Positions 15,082-24,319 are shown, numbered from the stretch's first letter. The stretch is 58,917 bases of DNA from Hassallia byssoidea VB512170 (GCF_000817785.2 NZ_JTCM02000034.1:1-58917), one strand, 5' to 3'. The notes: generated by a model from the letters alone, not told the origin. Made by a program: numbers and translations.

Positions 15082-15294
15082 CTATTTTTCAATCGAGTCT
15101 TCAGATTGCTCTAACGTGTTTAACGCATCTTGGATGACTTGACGACAAAATTCTGGGTAATCATCTAGCTGTTTTAACTTCTCCAGCATTTCTTCGGTGA
15201 TTCTCAGAGTAATCTGTGTTTTTAAAGGTTTATCTGTTTTAGTGGTTAATTTATATTTTTTTAAACTTTCAGGGTTGCCTCTAGGGTTAGGCAT
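15082..15294 (-). CDS. Small ribbon-helix-helix-like protein, copy A
   Basis: A 70-residue protein: MPNPRGNPESLKKYKL, then LKTQITLRITEEMLEKLKQL, DYPEFCRQVIQDAL and a charged end. The strand-helix-helix layout and the NPRGNPE.L..Y start match a common cyanobacterial family of short putative DNA-binding proteins. It is a paralogue of the next gene (15345-15554): the last 15 residues are almost the same (DAL..LEQSEDSIEK) and the overall order of motifs is shared. ATG 15294 is chosen because this start fits the family; 11 more codons are open upstream. No toxin partner is adjacent. Confidence 0.65.
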   Translation of the reverse strand: MPNPRGNPESLKKYKLTTKTDKPLKTQITLRITEEMLEKLKQLDDYPEFCRQVIQDALNTLEQSEDSIEK

Positions 15295-15344
15295 GAGGTT
15301 TAGAAATGTAAAGAATACTTGAAACATATGAATGCAAACAACCG

Positions 15345-15554
15345 CTATTTTTCAATAGAATCTTCAGATTGCTCTAATTTGTCTAAGGCATCTTGGATAG
15401 CTTGACGCATAAATCCTGAGGGATCGGATAAGCTTTTTACTCGTTGATATATTGAGTTTGTAACCTTAACTGCAAGCATTTTATTTAAAGGTTCATCTCC
15501 TGAGGGAGAAAAGCCATAATTTTTTAAATCTGGATTTCCGCCTTTTCGAGCCAT
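15345..15554 (-). CDS. Small ribbon-helix-helix-like protein, copy B
   Basis: A 69-residue protein: MARKGGNPDLKNYGFSPSGD, PLNKMLAVKVTNSIYQRVKS, then GFMRQAIQDALDKLEQSEDS. It shares its design and the 3' end with the gene at 15082-15294, 50 bases downstream on the same strand, so the pair arose by tandem duplication. The first 40 residues have diverged far more than the last 20. This family is thought to regulate transcription, but that is not established. The start used is the internal ATG 15554, which matches the family. Confidence 0.65.
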   Translation of the reverse strand: MARKGGNPDLKNYGFSPSGDEPLNKMLAVKVTNSIYQRVKSLSDPSGFMRQAIQDALDKLEQSEDSIEK

Positions 15555-15671
15555 TAAGAAACTATACGAATATTGACTTATTAGCAGGTTAACCAATATA
15601 TAAATAATTAGTGGCTATCAACTTTCCACGGCGGATAGCCACCAAATCCACTTTGAGAAGCAGACAATATT

Positions 15672-16049
15672 ATGTTTACACGATCGCAACTCGAAATTAA
15701 AACTCTCAACGAATTAGGCGATTTATGCCGCAAGTACGGCATTAAACCAACAGGCAACCCAGGTTATAAAATCAGCTACATCACCTCCCTCATGACATTT
15801 CCTGAGTTAGCTATCAAGCAAATCACAGAGGCTAGGGGATTAAAAAGACCTAGCTGGAACAAATTTGAAGCTATCGGGGAATGCTTGGATGAGATGGGTA
15901 CACCCACTGATGAACAGTCAGCACTGATTAAAATGACGATGGAGGGCAGAAGGATGGCTTATCCTAGCGGTTTTGACCAGGAGATGCTGCTTTCTATCTA
16001 TAAGGCGAAGTTGCACTTGGAACAAGCGATCGATATGTTAAACTTGTAA
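15672..16049 (+). CDS. SAP-domain-like protein
   Basis: A 125-residue protein. The first 45 residues form a SAP-like helix-turn-helix motif: IKTLNELGDLCRKYGIKPTG followed by NPGYKISYITSL. The C-terminal half contains the family block LGSPT-like MGTPTDEQSALIKMTMEGRR and ends in a helix, LLSIYKAKLHLEQAIDMLNL. SAP motifs bind A+T-rich DNA. Similar proteins are frequent in cyanobacteria, with no experimental role known to me. It is transcribed divergently from the two small genes at 15082-15554 and ends in a clear terminator. Confidence 0.75.
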   Translation: MFTRSQLEIKTLNELGDLCRKYGIKPTGNPGYKISYITSLMTFPELAIKQITEARGLKRPSWNKFEAIGECLDEMGTPTDEQSALIKMTMEGRRMAYPSGFDQEMLLSIYKAKLHLEQAIDMLNL

Positions 16050-16062
16050 ACTTTAATTCGCA

Positions 16063-16086
16063 CCCTCCTTACGGGGAGGGTTTTTT
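16063..16086 (+). terminator. Rho-independent terminator of the SAP-like gene
   Basis: CCCTCC, a short loop, GGAGGG and then TTTTTT, 14 bases after the stop codon. A textbook intrinsic terminator. Confidence 0.92.
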
Positions 16087-16778
16087 GTGTTGGGAGTTGG
16101 ACTTAGGCAAGAGGTGGAAAAACGAACCGCAAAGACACGAAGAACACGTTCGCCCTTGGCGTCTTTGAAGGAGAAGGAAAGAGGTTAAGAAGAGTTTTTG
16201 TGTAAGTGTTTAAAGTTAAAGAAGTTTTTTAAGTTTCAAATTGGTTTGGTACGCGATTTAGTAGGAATGGTGACAATTTGACACTCTCCTTCGCTACGCC
16301 ACGGAGATTCTTGGTTCATCCAGCAAGCCGTAAACCTTCATATCCCTATTCCCAATCGCCGATTGGTACACGGGTAATACCTAACTAAACATCCGCTACT
16401 ACTGTACAAAATGTCTAGCCAGTTTATGAAAGACCTAGAGGGCATCTGTCCACGCCACATGCTTCAAGTCGGGAAACCCGCCCAACGCAGTGGCTCCCAA
16501 GCTTTCAGGTACTTTGTTGAGAGTGCCTTAAAAAACGTGTTCCTCTCTTTTCCCTACATTCCGGCGGGGCACGCCGTATGTTGTTAATTAAATTTCGTCT
16601 TTTCTAGGTTCACGCGCAATCGGTTAGATAGCGACTAGGTTTTTAAAGAGGACTTTCCCTACCTCTTAGCATTTTTGTTTTCTAGCCAGTCATGTGGAGA
16701 CACTCCAGATTTGTATAGTCATGTGCTAGCGGATATTCTACCTGTGCTAAAGTGTTAGTATAGCAGTTGATTCTATAT
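16087..16778. other. Intergenic region with one dispersed repeat
   Basis: Nearly 700 bases without a convincing gene. 16451-16498 is a copy of the dispersed repeat containing CTTCAAGTCGGGAAACCCGC and CGCAGTGGCTCCC. GGCGGGGCACGCC at 16562-16574 is a short inverted repeat. The end holds the presumed promoter of the gene at 16779. Confidence 0.5.
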
Positions 16779-16970
16779 ATGGCAACAGGAAAAGGAAAAA
16801 AAAGGGTTAGAAATATTCCGGTTTTGTATGACCAACCAAAAAGAAAACATACGATTTGGTTAACAGACGATGCATGGTACTCGGTGCAAGAATTAGCTGT
16901 AAAACAAAAAGTTAGCGCTAGCGAGTATTTAGAAGAGTTAATTAGAGGGCATTGCATCACAAAGGCGTAA
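16779..16970 (+). CDS. Small ribbon-helix-helix-like protein
   Basis: A 63-residue basic protein from ATG 16779: MATGKGKKRVRNIPVLYDQP, then KRKHTIWLTDDAWYSVQELA and KQKVSASEYLEELIRGHC. The strand-helix-helix layout (TIWLTDDAW... SASEYLEELI) is that of a CopG/Arc-like DNA-binding protein. No toxin gene is adjacent; ycf46 follows 100 bases later past a palindrome. It could be an orphan antitoxin or a small repressor. The frame is open a few codons upstream. Confidence 0.6.
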   Translation: MATGKGKKRVRNIPVLYDQPKRKHTIWLTDDAWYSVQELAVKQKVSASEYLEELIRGHCITKA

Positions 16971-16994
16971 CTTTCATCCCTTGCCTAAAGTACA

Positions 16995-17020
16995 GATGTG
17001 GCACTATGACGTGCCACATC
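16995..17020. promoter_or_regulatory. Perfect palindrome before ycf46
   Basis: GATGTGGCAC, six bases, then GTGCCACATC. It lies 25 bases after the small DNA-binding-like gene and 51 bases before ycf46. With no T-run behind it, an operator is as likely as a terminator; binding by the upstream protein is a guess. Confidence 0.6.
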
Positions 17021-17070
17021 TTCAAGGGTTTTCAACGAGTATTCTTATAAGGATTGATAGGAGTAAGTTC

Positions 17071-18588
17071 ATGACCTTCCGTGAAGAGTTTAAACTGCTG
17101 CTACGCGCTCGTTATCCTTTAATCTACATTCCTACTTATGAGGAGGAACGGGTAGAAGCAGCGATTCGGGAAGAAGCGGCAAATCAGGGCAATCGTCCGG
17201 TGTATACTTGGGATTTTGTGGATGGCTACCAAGGCAATCCGAATGATGCGGGGTTTGGTCGTCGCAACCCGCTGCAAGCTTTGGAGTTTATCGAGAAGTT
17301 ATCGGCTTCTGCGCCGGCGGTGTTGATTTTAAGAGATTATCATCGCTTTTTAGAAGATGTGGCGATCGCTCGCAAACTCCGCAATCTTGCCCGTCTTCTC
17401 AAGTCTCAACCGAAAAATATCGTCTTATTGTCGCCGAAAATCGCCATCCCGGACGATTTAACTGAAGTTTTGACGGTTTTGGAGTTTCCTTTGCCGGCGG
17501 CTCCAGAAATCAAAGGAGAGATAGAACGTTTGTTGATGGCGACTGGTGGTAATTCACTTTCTGGTAAAGTTTTAGATGACTTGGTGCGCTCTTGTCAAGG
17601 GCTTTCGATGGAAAGAATTCGCCGGGTTTTGGCTAGAGCGATCGCTACTCATGGCGAGTTGCAACCAGAAGATGTAGATTTGGTTTTGGAGGAGAAGCGG
17701 CAAACTATTCGCCAAACGCAAATTTTGGACTTTTACCCCGCTACTGAGCAAATATCTGATATTGGCGGATTGGATAACCTGAAAGATTGGCTGCTGCGTC
17801 GGGGTGGTTCTTTTACTGATAGAGCGCGTCAGTACGGATTACCGCACCCGCGTGGTTTAATGTTGGTGGGGATTCAAGGAACTGGTAAATCATTAACGGC
17901 AAAAGCGATCGCACATCACTGGCATTTACCTTTATTACGTTTGGATGTCGGACGGTTATTTGGTGGTTTGGTGGGTGAATCTGAATCTCGCACGCGCCAA
18001 ATGATACAAGTTGCTGAAGCTCTCGCGCCATGCATTTTGTGGATAGATGAAATAGACAAAGCGTTTTCCGGGCTTGGTAGCAAAGGTGATGCGGGAACCA
18101 CTAGCCGCGTCTTTGGCACATTTATTACCTGGTTAGCCGAGAAAACCTCACCTGTGTTTGTTGTTTCTACCGCGAACGACATTCAAGCGCTACCACCGGA
18201 AATGCTGCGGAAAGGGCGATTTGATGAGATTTTCTTTGTTGGTTTACCCAGCCAAGAAGAAAGAAAAGCAATTTTTAACGTTCATTTATCCCGACTGCGC
18301 CCGCATAACTTGAAAAGTTATGACATAGACAGGCTAGCTTACGAAACGCCGGATTTTTCTGGTGCGGAGATTGAGCAAACTTTAGTGGAAGCGATGCATA
18401 TCGGCTTTAGCCAAAATCGGGACTTTACTACCGACGATATTCTTGAAGCAGCCAGTCAGATTATACCCTTAGCGCGAACCGCTGTGGAGCAAATTCAAAA
18501 ACTGCAAGAATGGGCAGCATCGGGGAGAGCGCGTTTGGCATCGAAACACAATCCCTTGAGCGATCGCATTCAACGACAACTGCAATAA
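17071..18588 (+). CDS. ycf46: AAA+ ATPase of the Ycf46 family
   Basis: A 505-residue protein matching Ycf46, conserved in cyanobacteria and some plastids. The N-terminal 240 residues start MTFREEFKLLLRARYPLIYI; the AAA domain has Walker A GIQGTGKS (about 267-274), Walker B LWIDEIDKAF, a sensor-1 segment VVSTANDIQALPPEMLRKGR and the arginine-finger region. Ycf46 has been linked to regulation of photosynthesis and inorganic-carbon use, with details unclear. ATG 17071 has TAGGAG upstream and the family N terminus; the open frame begins 30 codons earlier. An SH3-like membrane protein follows. Confidence 0.93.
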   Translation: MTFREEFKLLLRARYPLIYIPTYEEERVEAAIREEAANQGNRPVYTWDFVDGYQGNPNDAGFGRRNPLQALEFIEKLSASAPAVLILRDYHRFLEDVAIARKLRNLARLLKSQPKNIVLLSPKIAIPDDLTEVLTVLEFPLPAAPEIKGEIERLLMATGGNSLSGKVLDDLVRSCQGLSMERIRRVLARAIATHGELQPEDVDLVLEEKRQTIRQTQILDFYPATEQISDIGGLDNLKDWLLRRGGSFTDRARQYGLPHPRGLMLVGIQGTGKSLTAKAIAHHWHLPLLRLDVGRLFGGLVGESESRTRQMIQVAEALAPCILWIDEIDKAFSGLGSKGDAGTTSRVFGTFITWLAEKTSPVFVVSTANDIQALPPEMLRKGRFDEIFFVGLPSQEERKAIFNVHLSRLRPHNLKSYDIDRLAYETPDFSGAEIEQTLVEAMHIGFSQNRDFTTDDILEAASQIIPLARTAVEQIQKLQEWAASGRARLASKHNPLSDRIQRQLQ

Positions 18589-18678
18589 TAAGTCAGGAGT
18601 GATGAGTTAAGAGTTATGAGTTATAATTTTTCACTTTAACCCTTAACTCTTAACTTCTATGGTGCAAAGGTTCTAAAT

Positions 18679-19206
18679 ATGATAATTTCTAACGTACTAA
18701 AGTATATACTTGGGATTTTCTTGGCGATCGTTGTTTTAATTGGTGGTGGCGTTGCAATTGCGCTGTATTTTATGAATCGAACTGCCATAGCTCCTGCTAA
18801 ACCGATTTTTGCTAATGATTCACCGGAGATAAAAGCACAAGCTCCCAAAACTCCAGGAGCATCACCCGCACTCACCCCTACCCCTGTTGAAGCCCAAACT
18901 CCCAAGCCAAATTCCACTCCCACTTTATCACCCGATACTACTGAATCAAAAAAGCCATTGCCACCAGGAGCTTACCCTGCTATTGTTAGTTGGTCTCAAG
19001 GCTTGATTTTGCGAGCAGAAGCAAAACAGGATGCTGAACGTGTTGGTGGAGTTGGTTTTAATCAAAAAATTGTCGTTTTGGAAGAAAGCGCAGATAAAGT
19101 CTGGCAAAAAATTCGTCTTGAAGGTAGTGATAAAGAAGGTTGGGTAAAAGCAGGTAATACTCAAAAAGTTGACGCTCAAGATAATTCCCAACCAACGCAA
19201 CAATGA
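18679..19206 (+). CDS. Membrane-anchored SH3-like domain protein
   Basis: A 175-residue protein. Residues about 8-33 form one membrane helix (VLKYILGIFLAIVVLIGGGV); then a Pro/Thr-rich linker of about 60 residues; then an SH3b-like domain of about 70 residues with LILRAEAKQDAERVGG, KIVVLEESADKVWQKIRLEG and KEGWVKAGN. This is the usual bacterial SH3 pattern with a Trp near the end. The domain is probably exposed outside the plasma membrane, where such folds bind cell-wall material. It follows ycf46 by 90 bases on the same strand. Confidence 0.8.
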   Translation: MIISNVLKYILGIFLAIVVLIGGGVAIALYFMNRTAIAPAKPIFANDSPEIKAQAPKTPGASPALTPTPVEAQTPKPNSTPTLSPDTTESKKPLPPGAYPAIVSWSQGLILRAEAKQDAERVGGVGFNQKIVVLEESADKVWQKIRLEGSDKEGWVKAGNTQKVDAQDNSQPTQQ

Positions 19207-19973
19207 AGGGAGTGGAAAGTGGGGAGTAGAAAGTAGGAAAGAGGAGGTTTCACGCTTTTTTGTGAACCTCGTTCATGAATAAAAGTTAGGACTTACGGAA
19301 AAACTGCACGCAACCCTTTTTTCTCTGTGAACTCTGCGTCGCGCCAGTCGCTACAACGGGGGGAACCCCAACGCCAGATGCGTGACTGTCGGCAGAGCCG
19401 ACGGCAGGTGCTTCAAGCCGGGAAACCCTTGCGGCAGTCGCTCATGGGGGTAACGAACATGACCGCGCTGCCTTACCAACGCACTGCCTCCCCAACGCAC
19501 TGGCTCCGCAACGCGCTGGCTTCTCTGCGGTTCGTTATCCAATCTTGTCTAACAAACAAGCGATCGCACCAAGCAAAAAACGAACCAGAATCCCGGTTTC
19601 ATCAATAAACCGGGATTCTAAATCAGAGCATTTAATTCTATCATAAAATAAGTATCTTGATTCAAAAAGGCAATTTTAATTAACCAACTAAAATCTGCCA
19701 GAAATAACTTTTTAACCAAGGTGCAATTAAGTGGTTTTAAAGTTTTTGTTATACATGGTATTCTAATAGCAAAAAAAATTGCAACCTTACCGGAAAGCAA
19801 CTCTATCGGTGTGTTGTTAATCACTACAAAACCATTTGTAGATGATTGACTGTTGTAGCCAACAGTCGCCAGCATACAGACATAAACTTGTCAACTGACA
19901 TCAACAACGTAGGTTAGCGTGCAAGGTAAATACTGTAACAAAAATTTTTATAACCCGAAAACTTGGAAAAATT
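19207..19973. other. Intergenic repeat block and A+T-rich stretch
   Basis: 19340-19535 is a mosaic of dispersed repeats with CTTCAAGCCGGGAAACCC and CAACGCACTGGCTCC units. 19587-19619 is the hairpin described separately. The rest to 19973 is A+T-rich with no convincing gene and carries the promoter of the peptidoglycan-binding gene. Confidence 0.55.
19587..19619. repeat. CCGG-centred hairpin, copy 1
   Basis: AGAATCCCGGTTT and its exact complement AAACCGGGATTCT flank a 7-base loop. A relative with GAACCCCGGTTTC arms is at 31945-31975. Both lie after genes in noncoding DNA; terminator function is possible but neither has a T-run. Confidence 0.75.
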
Positions 19974-21515
19974 ATGGAAACCATTGGTAATTTTGGTGTA
20001 GTCTCAACCCACGAGGCATCTAAAAGCATCGAGGTTGTTCCTCTGGGCGTGAATTTTAAATTTTTTAATAATTGGAGAAACTTCAAGAGCGTTGCCGCGA
20101 TGCGTTTTTTGTCTGTAGCGCTAACTATGGGTATTTTAAGTATAGCTGGACAAGCTATGGCACTTCAGAAGTTAGGAAGTAGCGGTAGTGATGTCAGAAA
20201 TACCCAAAGTTGTTTGAAAAAGTTAGGCTACTTTAAGGGTCCTGTGACGGGTAAGTTTGCTTCCTTGACTCAGAAGGCTGTAATCGGGTTTCAGCGAGCG
20301 AATAGACTACCTGCTGATGGAATTGTGGGTATCAGCACTGAGCGATCGCTGCAACAAGCATGTCAAGCGAGAAACCCTGGAGGTACAGTCACCGGCGACT
20401 TGCGGCAAGGTAGTCGCGGTGCTAGCGTCTCCAGACTGCAACAAAATTTACGCCAACTAGGTTACTTTTACGGTCCAGTTAGTGGTTACTTTGGTTTAGA
20501 TACTCAGCAAGCAGTGATTAGATTCCAACAAGCTTCTGGATTGCGTGGTGATGGTGTTGTCGGTTCTAGAACCAAACAAGCAATAGAAGCAATACTCATC
20601 AGTCGTGGTGAAGGTGAAAATGATGAATATCCTGTTCTCTCTGAAAATAGCAGTGGTCCAGCCGTAACCAGACTACAACAGTTATTGCAACAGGCGGGTT
20701 ATTTTAATACTAATCCCACCGGTCGCTTTGGATCGATTACCAGAAATGCTCTAATTGCATTTCAACGCAATGCCGGTTTACCTGCTAATGGTGTGGCAAA
20801 TCGCCAAACTTGGGACGCATTACTGAGAACTTCTCAAGAACCGACTCCACCAGGAGTCAGTATCTCTACTGAGCAAATCAGAGAACTGCAACAGCGTTTG
20901 CGCGATCTCGGTTATTTTAACACCAATCCAACTGGTAATGTAGGTCCTGTTACCATAGATGCTTTGCGTCGATTCCAACAAGATTATAGGCTTTATGCTG
21001 ATGGAATTGCCGACATTCAAATACTCGAAGCTGTACGTAGAGCCTGGGAAGATAGATATGCTAATCAAAATCAACCCAACAAAAATTATATCTCTGTAGG
21101 TGACAGGGGAGATAATGTTAGAGCGCTCCAAGAGCGTTTAGCGCAGTTAGGTTACTTTAATGGCTATCCTGACGGTTATTTCAGCGAATACACCAGATCG
21201 TCTGTAATTGCATTCCAGCAATATTATCGACTCAATCCGACTGGGGTTGTCGATTCGCAAACTTGGCAAGTATTAGGGTTGAATGGTTCGCCGGTAGCGA
21301 ATCGTCCTAACAGTAATCGCTATGTGGTAGTGGTGCCAATTTCCAATAACAATACCCTCAACATAGTGCGTCAATATGTACCTAACGCTTTCCCTGCTGA
21401 ATCGAGATTGGGTAATTATGTGAATGCGGGAGCATTTAGCGATCGCACCCAAGCAGAACAGCTTTCTAGAGATTTGCGATCGCGCGGTTTAGATGCACGG
21501 GTAGATTACTTTTAA
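19974..21515 (+). CDS. Multi-domain peptidoglycan-binding protein with SPOR-like end
   Basis: A 513-residue protein. After an N-terminal segment and a hydrophobic stretch (MRFLSVALTMGILSIAGQAM, near residue 43-62) come five repeats of a PG_binding_1 domain, each with a core like LQ..L..LGYF.GPV.G.F, then A...FQ...L..DG and V...T...L. Domains begin roughly at 65, 140, 220, 300 and 370. The last 70 residues (VVVPISNNNTLNIVRQYVPN to RSRGLDARVDYF) resemble a SPOR domain, which binds denuded glycan strands. An envelope or septal role is therefore likely. The alternative start at 20101 would begin just before the export signal. Confidence 0.85.
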   Translation: METIGNFGVVSTHEASKSIEVVPLGVNFKFFNNWRNFKSVAAMRFLSVALTMGILSIAGQAMALQKLGSSGSDVRNTQSCLKKLGYFKGPVTGKFASLTQKAVIGFQRANRLPADGIVGISTERSLQQACQARNPGGTVTGDLRQGSRGASVSRLQQNLRQLGYFYGPVSGYFGLDTQQAVIRFQQASGLRGDGVVGSRTKQAIEAILISRGEGENDEYPVLSENSSGPAVTRLQQLLQQAGYFNTNPTGRFGSITRNALIAFQRNAGLPANGVANRQTWDALLRTSQEPTPPGVSISTEQIRELQQRLRDLGYFNTNPTGNVGPVTIDALRRFQQDYRLYADGIADIQILEAVRRAWEDRYANQNQPNKNYISVGDRGDNVRALQERLAQLGYFNGYPDGYFSEYTRSSVIAFQQYYRLNPTGVVDSQTWQVLGLNGSPVANRPNSNRYVVVVPISNNNTLNIVRQYVPNAFPAESRLGNYVNAGAFSDRTQAEQLSRDLRSRGLDARVDYF

Positions 21516-21701
21516 TGAGTAAAAGGTCAATAGTCCAAAGTTAGAAGTATAGAGTCTAAATATATTACCTTGACTAATGACTATTGACTGTTTTACTGTA
21601 ATTTTAATAGCAAACTTAGCTAAGTGTCCGGATTTGTTAATCACATTTTACTGTTTTGATAGCATTGCTACTAATTAGATATCAGCGTCAAGAAATATTT
21701 T

Positions 21702-22493
21702 ATGTTTAGATGGTTATTCGATGTATGTATTCCTGGGTATAACAATGACCTATATTCCCTATTAAGTAATCTCAATGGAGATGAAATAATTATTCTTAAA
21801 AATCAGCAACATCATCCATCGGAAAAATATTATTTTTCTTCCAAACACTTAAATGATTTGGAGAAGTCTAATGAAGTATCAAATCGAGGGGAAAAATTAC
21901 TTTTACTTTTGAATGGAGCTTGCTATTTTAGTAAGATGACGAGACATCCGCTTCAAATACGTGATTTATATGAACGTACAATCACGGGAGACTTTAATAA
22001 ATTAAAGTCTTATAACTCAACAATTGATATTCCAACCTTTTCTAATAACATGTTACAAACAAGTCTCAAAAAAAATGTAACAAATTCAAATGTAGACGAC
22101 ATTAATAAATGTATCCTAATAGCACAAGACAATAAATACTTTTATCAAATATTATTTTTAATGGGAAAGGGATCTCCACTTCAAGATTGGGTTAATTTGT
22201 ATCGAATATACGAAATAATTGAAACAGGTTTAGAGTTTAATTTCAAACAAATTGCATCTAAAAATAAATTGCAATTATTTAAACATACAGCAAATCATCC
22301 TCAAGTTTCAGGAGATGCTGCACGGCACGGAATACTACCAAATAATCAACCACCTACAAATCCAATGAATATTGAAGAGGCAGAAAATCTGATGAGACTT
22401 GCAATTCAGAAGTGGATACTGCTAACTTACAACATTGATATTAACATTAGTAGTAATTATGAAAATTTTTATTCAAGCTTCAATCAAATTTAA
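21702..22493 (+). CDS. Unknown A+T-rich gene
   Basis: A 263-residue protein I do not recognise by name. It is rich in Asn, Ile, Lys and Tyr, and its codons are much more A+T-rich than those of neighbouring core genes, which suggests transfer from elsewhere. The middle is mostly helical (LQDWVNLYRIYEIIETGLEF). A compact segment, FKHTANHPQVSGDAARHG followed by PMNIEEAENLMRLAIQKWIL, looks like a conserved domain core and resembles uncharacterised bacterial proteins I have seen. It has no signal peptide or membrane helix. It may be a small toxin or defence-type gene, but nothing here proves it. A WG-repeat gene faces it. Confidence 0.6.
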   Translation: MFRWLFDVCIPGYNNDLYSLLSNLNGDEIIILKNQQHHPSEKYYFSSKHLNDLEKSNEVSNRGEKLLLLLNGACYFSKMTRHPLQIRDLYERTITGDFNKLKSYNSTIDIPTFSNNMLQTSLKKNVTNSNVDDINKCILIAQDNKYFYQILFLMGKGSPLQDWVNLYRIYEIIETGLEFNFKQIASKNKLQLFKHTANHPQVSGDAARHGILPNNQPPTNPMNIEEAENLMRLAIQKWILLTYNIDINISSNYENFYSSFNQI

Positions 22494-22763
22494 AAAATTA
22501 TTTTTAATTAGTTAGATATTGTTGTTTAAGACACTACAAGGTACAGAATATAAGATTCAAAATATAGGGAATTCAATATTTCGACTTGACAAGTATCACA
22601 ATCGTTTTTTTCGCATTTTTATCAATAGTAACTGTATATTTTTATAAGAAAAAGTAAAAAATAAACATGGCGACTACAAATCCTTAATCCTCAAATATTG
22701 AAAAAAATCCGTCATCTGGCACTTCAGAAGACGAAAAAGGGTGAATCAAATAGATTTAGTTTT

Positions 22764-24032
22764 CTATTCAAAGACATTCTTGCCTGTTTTATCAATAAAG
22801 TATGCATAATTATAGGAACTATTAGTTGTATCTTTACACTTTATCACTGCTAATCCTTCTCTAAAAGGGGAGGCTTGAGATGCTTCAACATTAATAACAA
22901 CATTTCCTACTTTATCTATATACTTCCATTTAGGGGTATCATTAAAATTGCGTGATGTATTAACTGCTGCCAAACCTTCGGAGAAGTAAAGAGCATAACT
23001 AAATTTACAAGGAATTATACAATTTCCTAATTTGTTTACAAAACCATATTTATATGAATATCCATCTTTAACGCATAATACAGCCATTCCTTCTTTGAAA
23101 TCGTCAACTTTTTCCCAATTATATTCATAAGTTTTAACTATATCGCCTTTTTTATTAATAATAGCCTTTTGTTGAATAGTATTTGTAACTGACTGAGGTC
23201 GTTCGTAGAAAATTAAGCTCCGGTCTCCATAATCATCTTCTCCAAAAGTTCCTAATAACTGACCATTGATTTTTCTTGTGTACCCTACTATTGCTAAATC
23301 TTCAACAAAGTTTCTGGTAAAACTAAAAATAGGTGGTATTACTATATTTCCAGATTTATCAATATAACCATATTCCTGAAAACCCGTTTCAATAGGTGCT
23401 AGTCCTTGTTGAAATGGTCTTACTCCTCTAAATTTATTAGATGGAGAAATGACATTTTCTAGCTTGTGATTAATAAATCCCCATTTTCCTTTATTGTCAA
23501 TATCTTTCTCGACACAAATTGGTGCTAATCCTTCAGAAAAATCCTGAACATCTACAAATTGTGGTGATAAAACTACTTCACCTAATTGATTGATAAAACC
23601 CCACTTTCCATCATATTTTACGGCTGCTAACCCTTGTGAAAATTTCATAACTCTATCATACTTTGCTTGAACTACTAATTCACCATTATGATCAATAAAA
23701 CCCCATTTTCCTGTTTCGTATCCTCCAATGTTTACGGCTGCAAAACCTTCACAAAAGTTATCAATACCGTCAAACTGAGGTTTCGCTATTAGTTGTCCTG
23801 TTTTATTAATAAACCCCCACTTTTGTGCGTCAGAACCTCCAATATTTACTGCTGCTAATCCTCCTGAAAAATCACGAACTTCATCAAACTGAGCTTGACA
23901 TATTAATTTTCCTGTTTTGTTAATAAAACTCCATTTACCGTTTAGTTTGACTTTTGCCAGTCCTTGATAAAAATATCCGCCATCTTCAAGCTTTAGCATG
24001 TTACTGATTTTTAATTTTAATATAGCTTTCAT
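22764..24032 (-). CDS. WG-repeat protein
   Basis: A 422-residue protein made almost wholly of WG (beta-leg) repeats of about 35-45 residues. Each has a core of KWGFIN..G..V..P.FD...F.EGLAAV; eight to ten copies can be counted, for example KWGFINKTGQLIAKPQFDGI and KWGFIDHNGELVVQAKYDRV. There is no signal peptide or catalytic motif. WG repeats are widespread in bacteria, and some link to cell-surface or metacaspase-associated proteins; the role here is unknown. The middle repeats (around residue 220-290) are degenerate and longer. It stands alone. Confidence 0.9.
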   Translation of the reverse strand: MKAILKLKISNMLKLEDGGYFYQGLAKVKLNGKWSFINKTGKLICQAQFDEVRDFSGGLAAVNIGGSDAQKWGFINKTGQLIAKPQFDGIDNFCEGFAAVNIGGYETGKWGFIDHNGELVVQAKYDRVMKFSQGLAAVKYDGKWGFINQLGEVVLSPQFVDVQDFSEGLAPICVEKDIDNKGKWGFINHKLENVISPSNKFRGVRPFQQGLAPIETGFQEYGYIDKSGNIVIPPIFSFTRNFVEDLAIVGYTRKINGQLLGTFGEDDYGDRSLIFYERPQSVTNTIQQKAIINKKGDIVKTYEYNWEKVDDFKEGMAVLCVKDGYSYKYGFVNKLGNCIIPCKFSYALYFSEGLAAVNTSRNFNDTPKWKYIDKVGNVVINVEASQASPFREGLAVIKCKDTTNSSYNYAYFIDKTGKNVFE

Positions 24033-24258
24033 TTAACTTATAACAAGATTATTTTTCAATATACTACTGTAAATATACTGAAATAATGTTTATAAATTCC
24101 ACAGTCCAAAATTCTTAATTGTTGATCATTGGCTCTTGGCTGTTGACTGCCTTACTGAAATCTCAAGAGCGATTCAAAATTGCTAACTCCTAATACCAAT
24201 TCTATGTGAGGTTGCCCTTTATCGCCCTCAGGCTGGAAGCCGCTGGCTCTACAAACAA

Positions 24259-24276
24259 AGCCCACGAAGGTGGGCT
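24259..24276. terminator. Hairpin AGCCCAC-GAAG-GTGGGCT
   Basis: Seven-base stem with four-base loop between the GGDEF/EAL gene (upstream on the minus strand) and the WG-repeat gene. It belongs to a dispersed cyanobacterial repeat and may end transcription of the upstream gene. Confidence 0.5.
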
Positions 24277-24319
24277 AATTAGGCGCATCTTTATATATAA
24301 ATGGTATAACTCTCTAATC

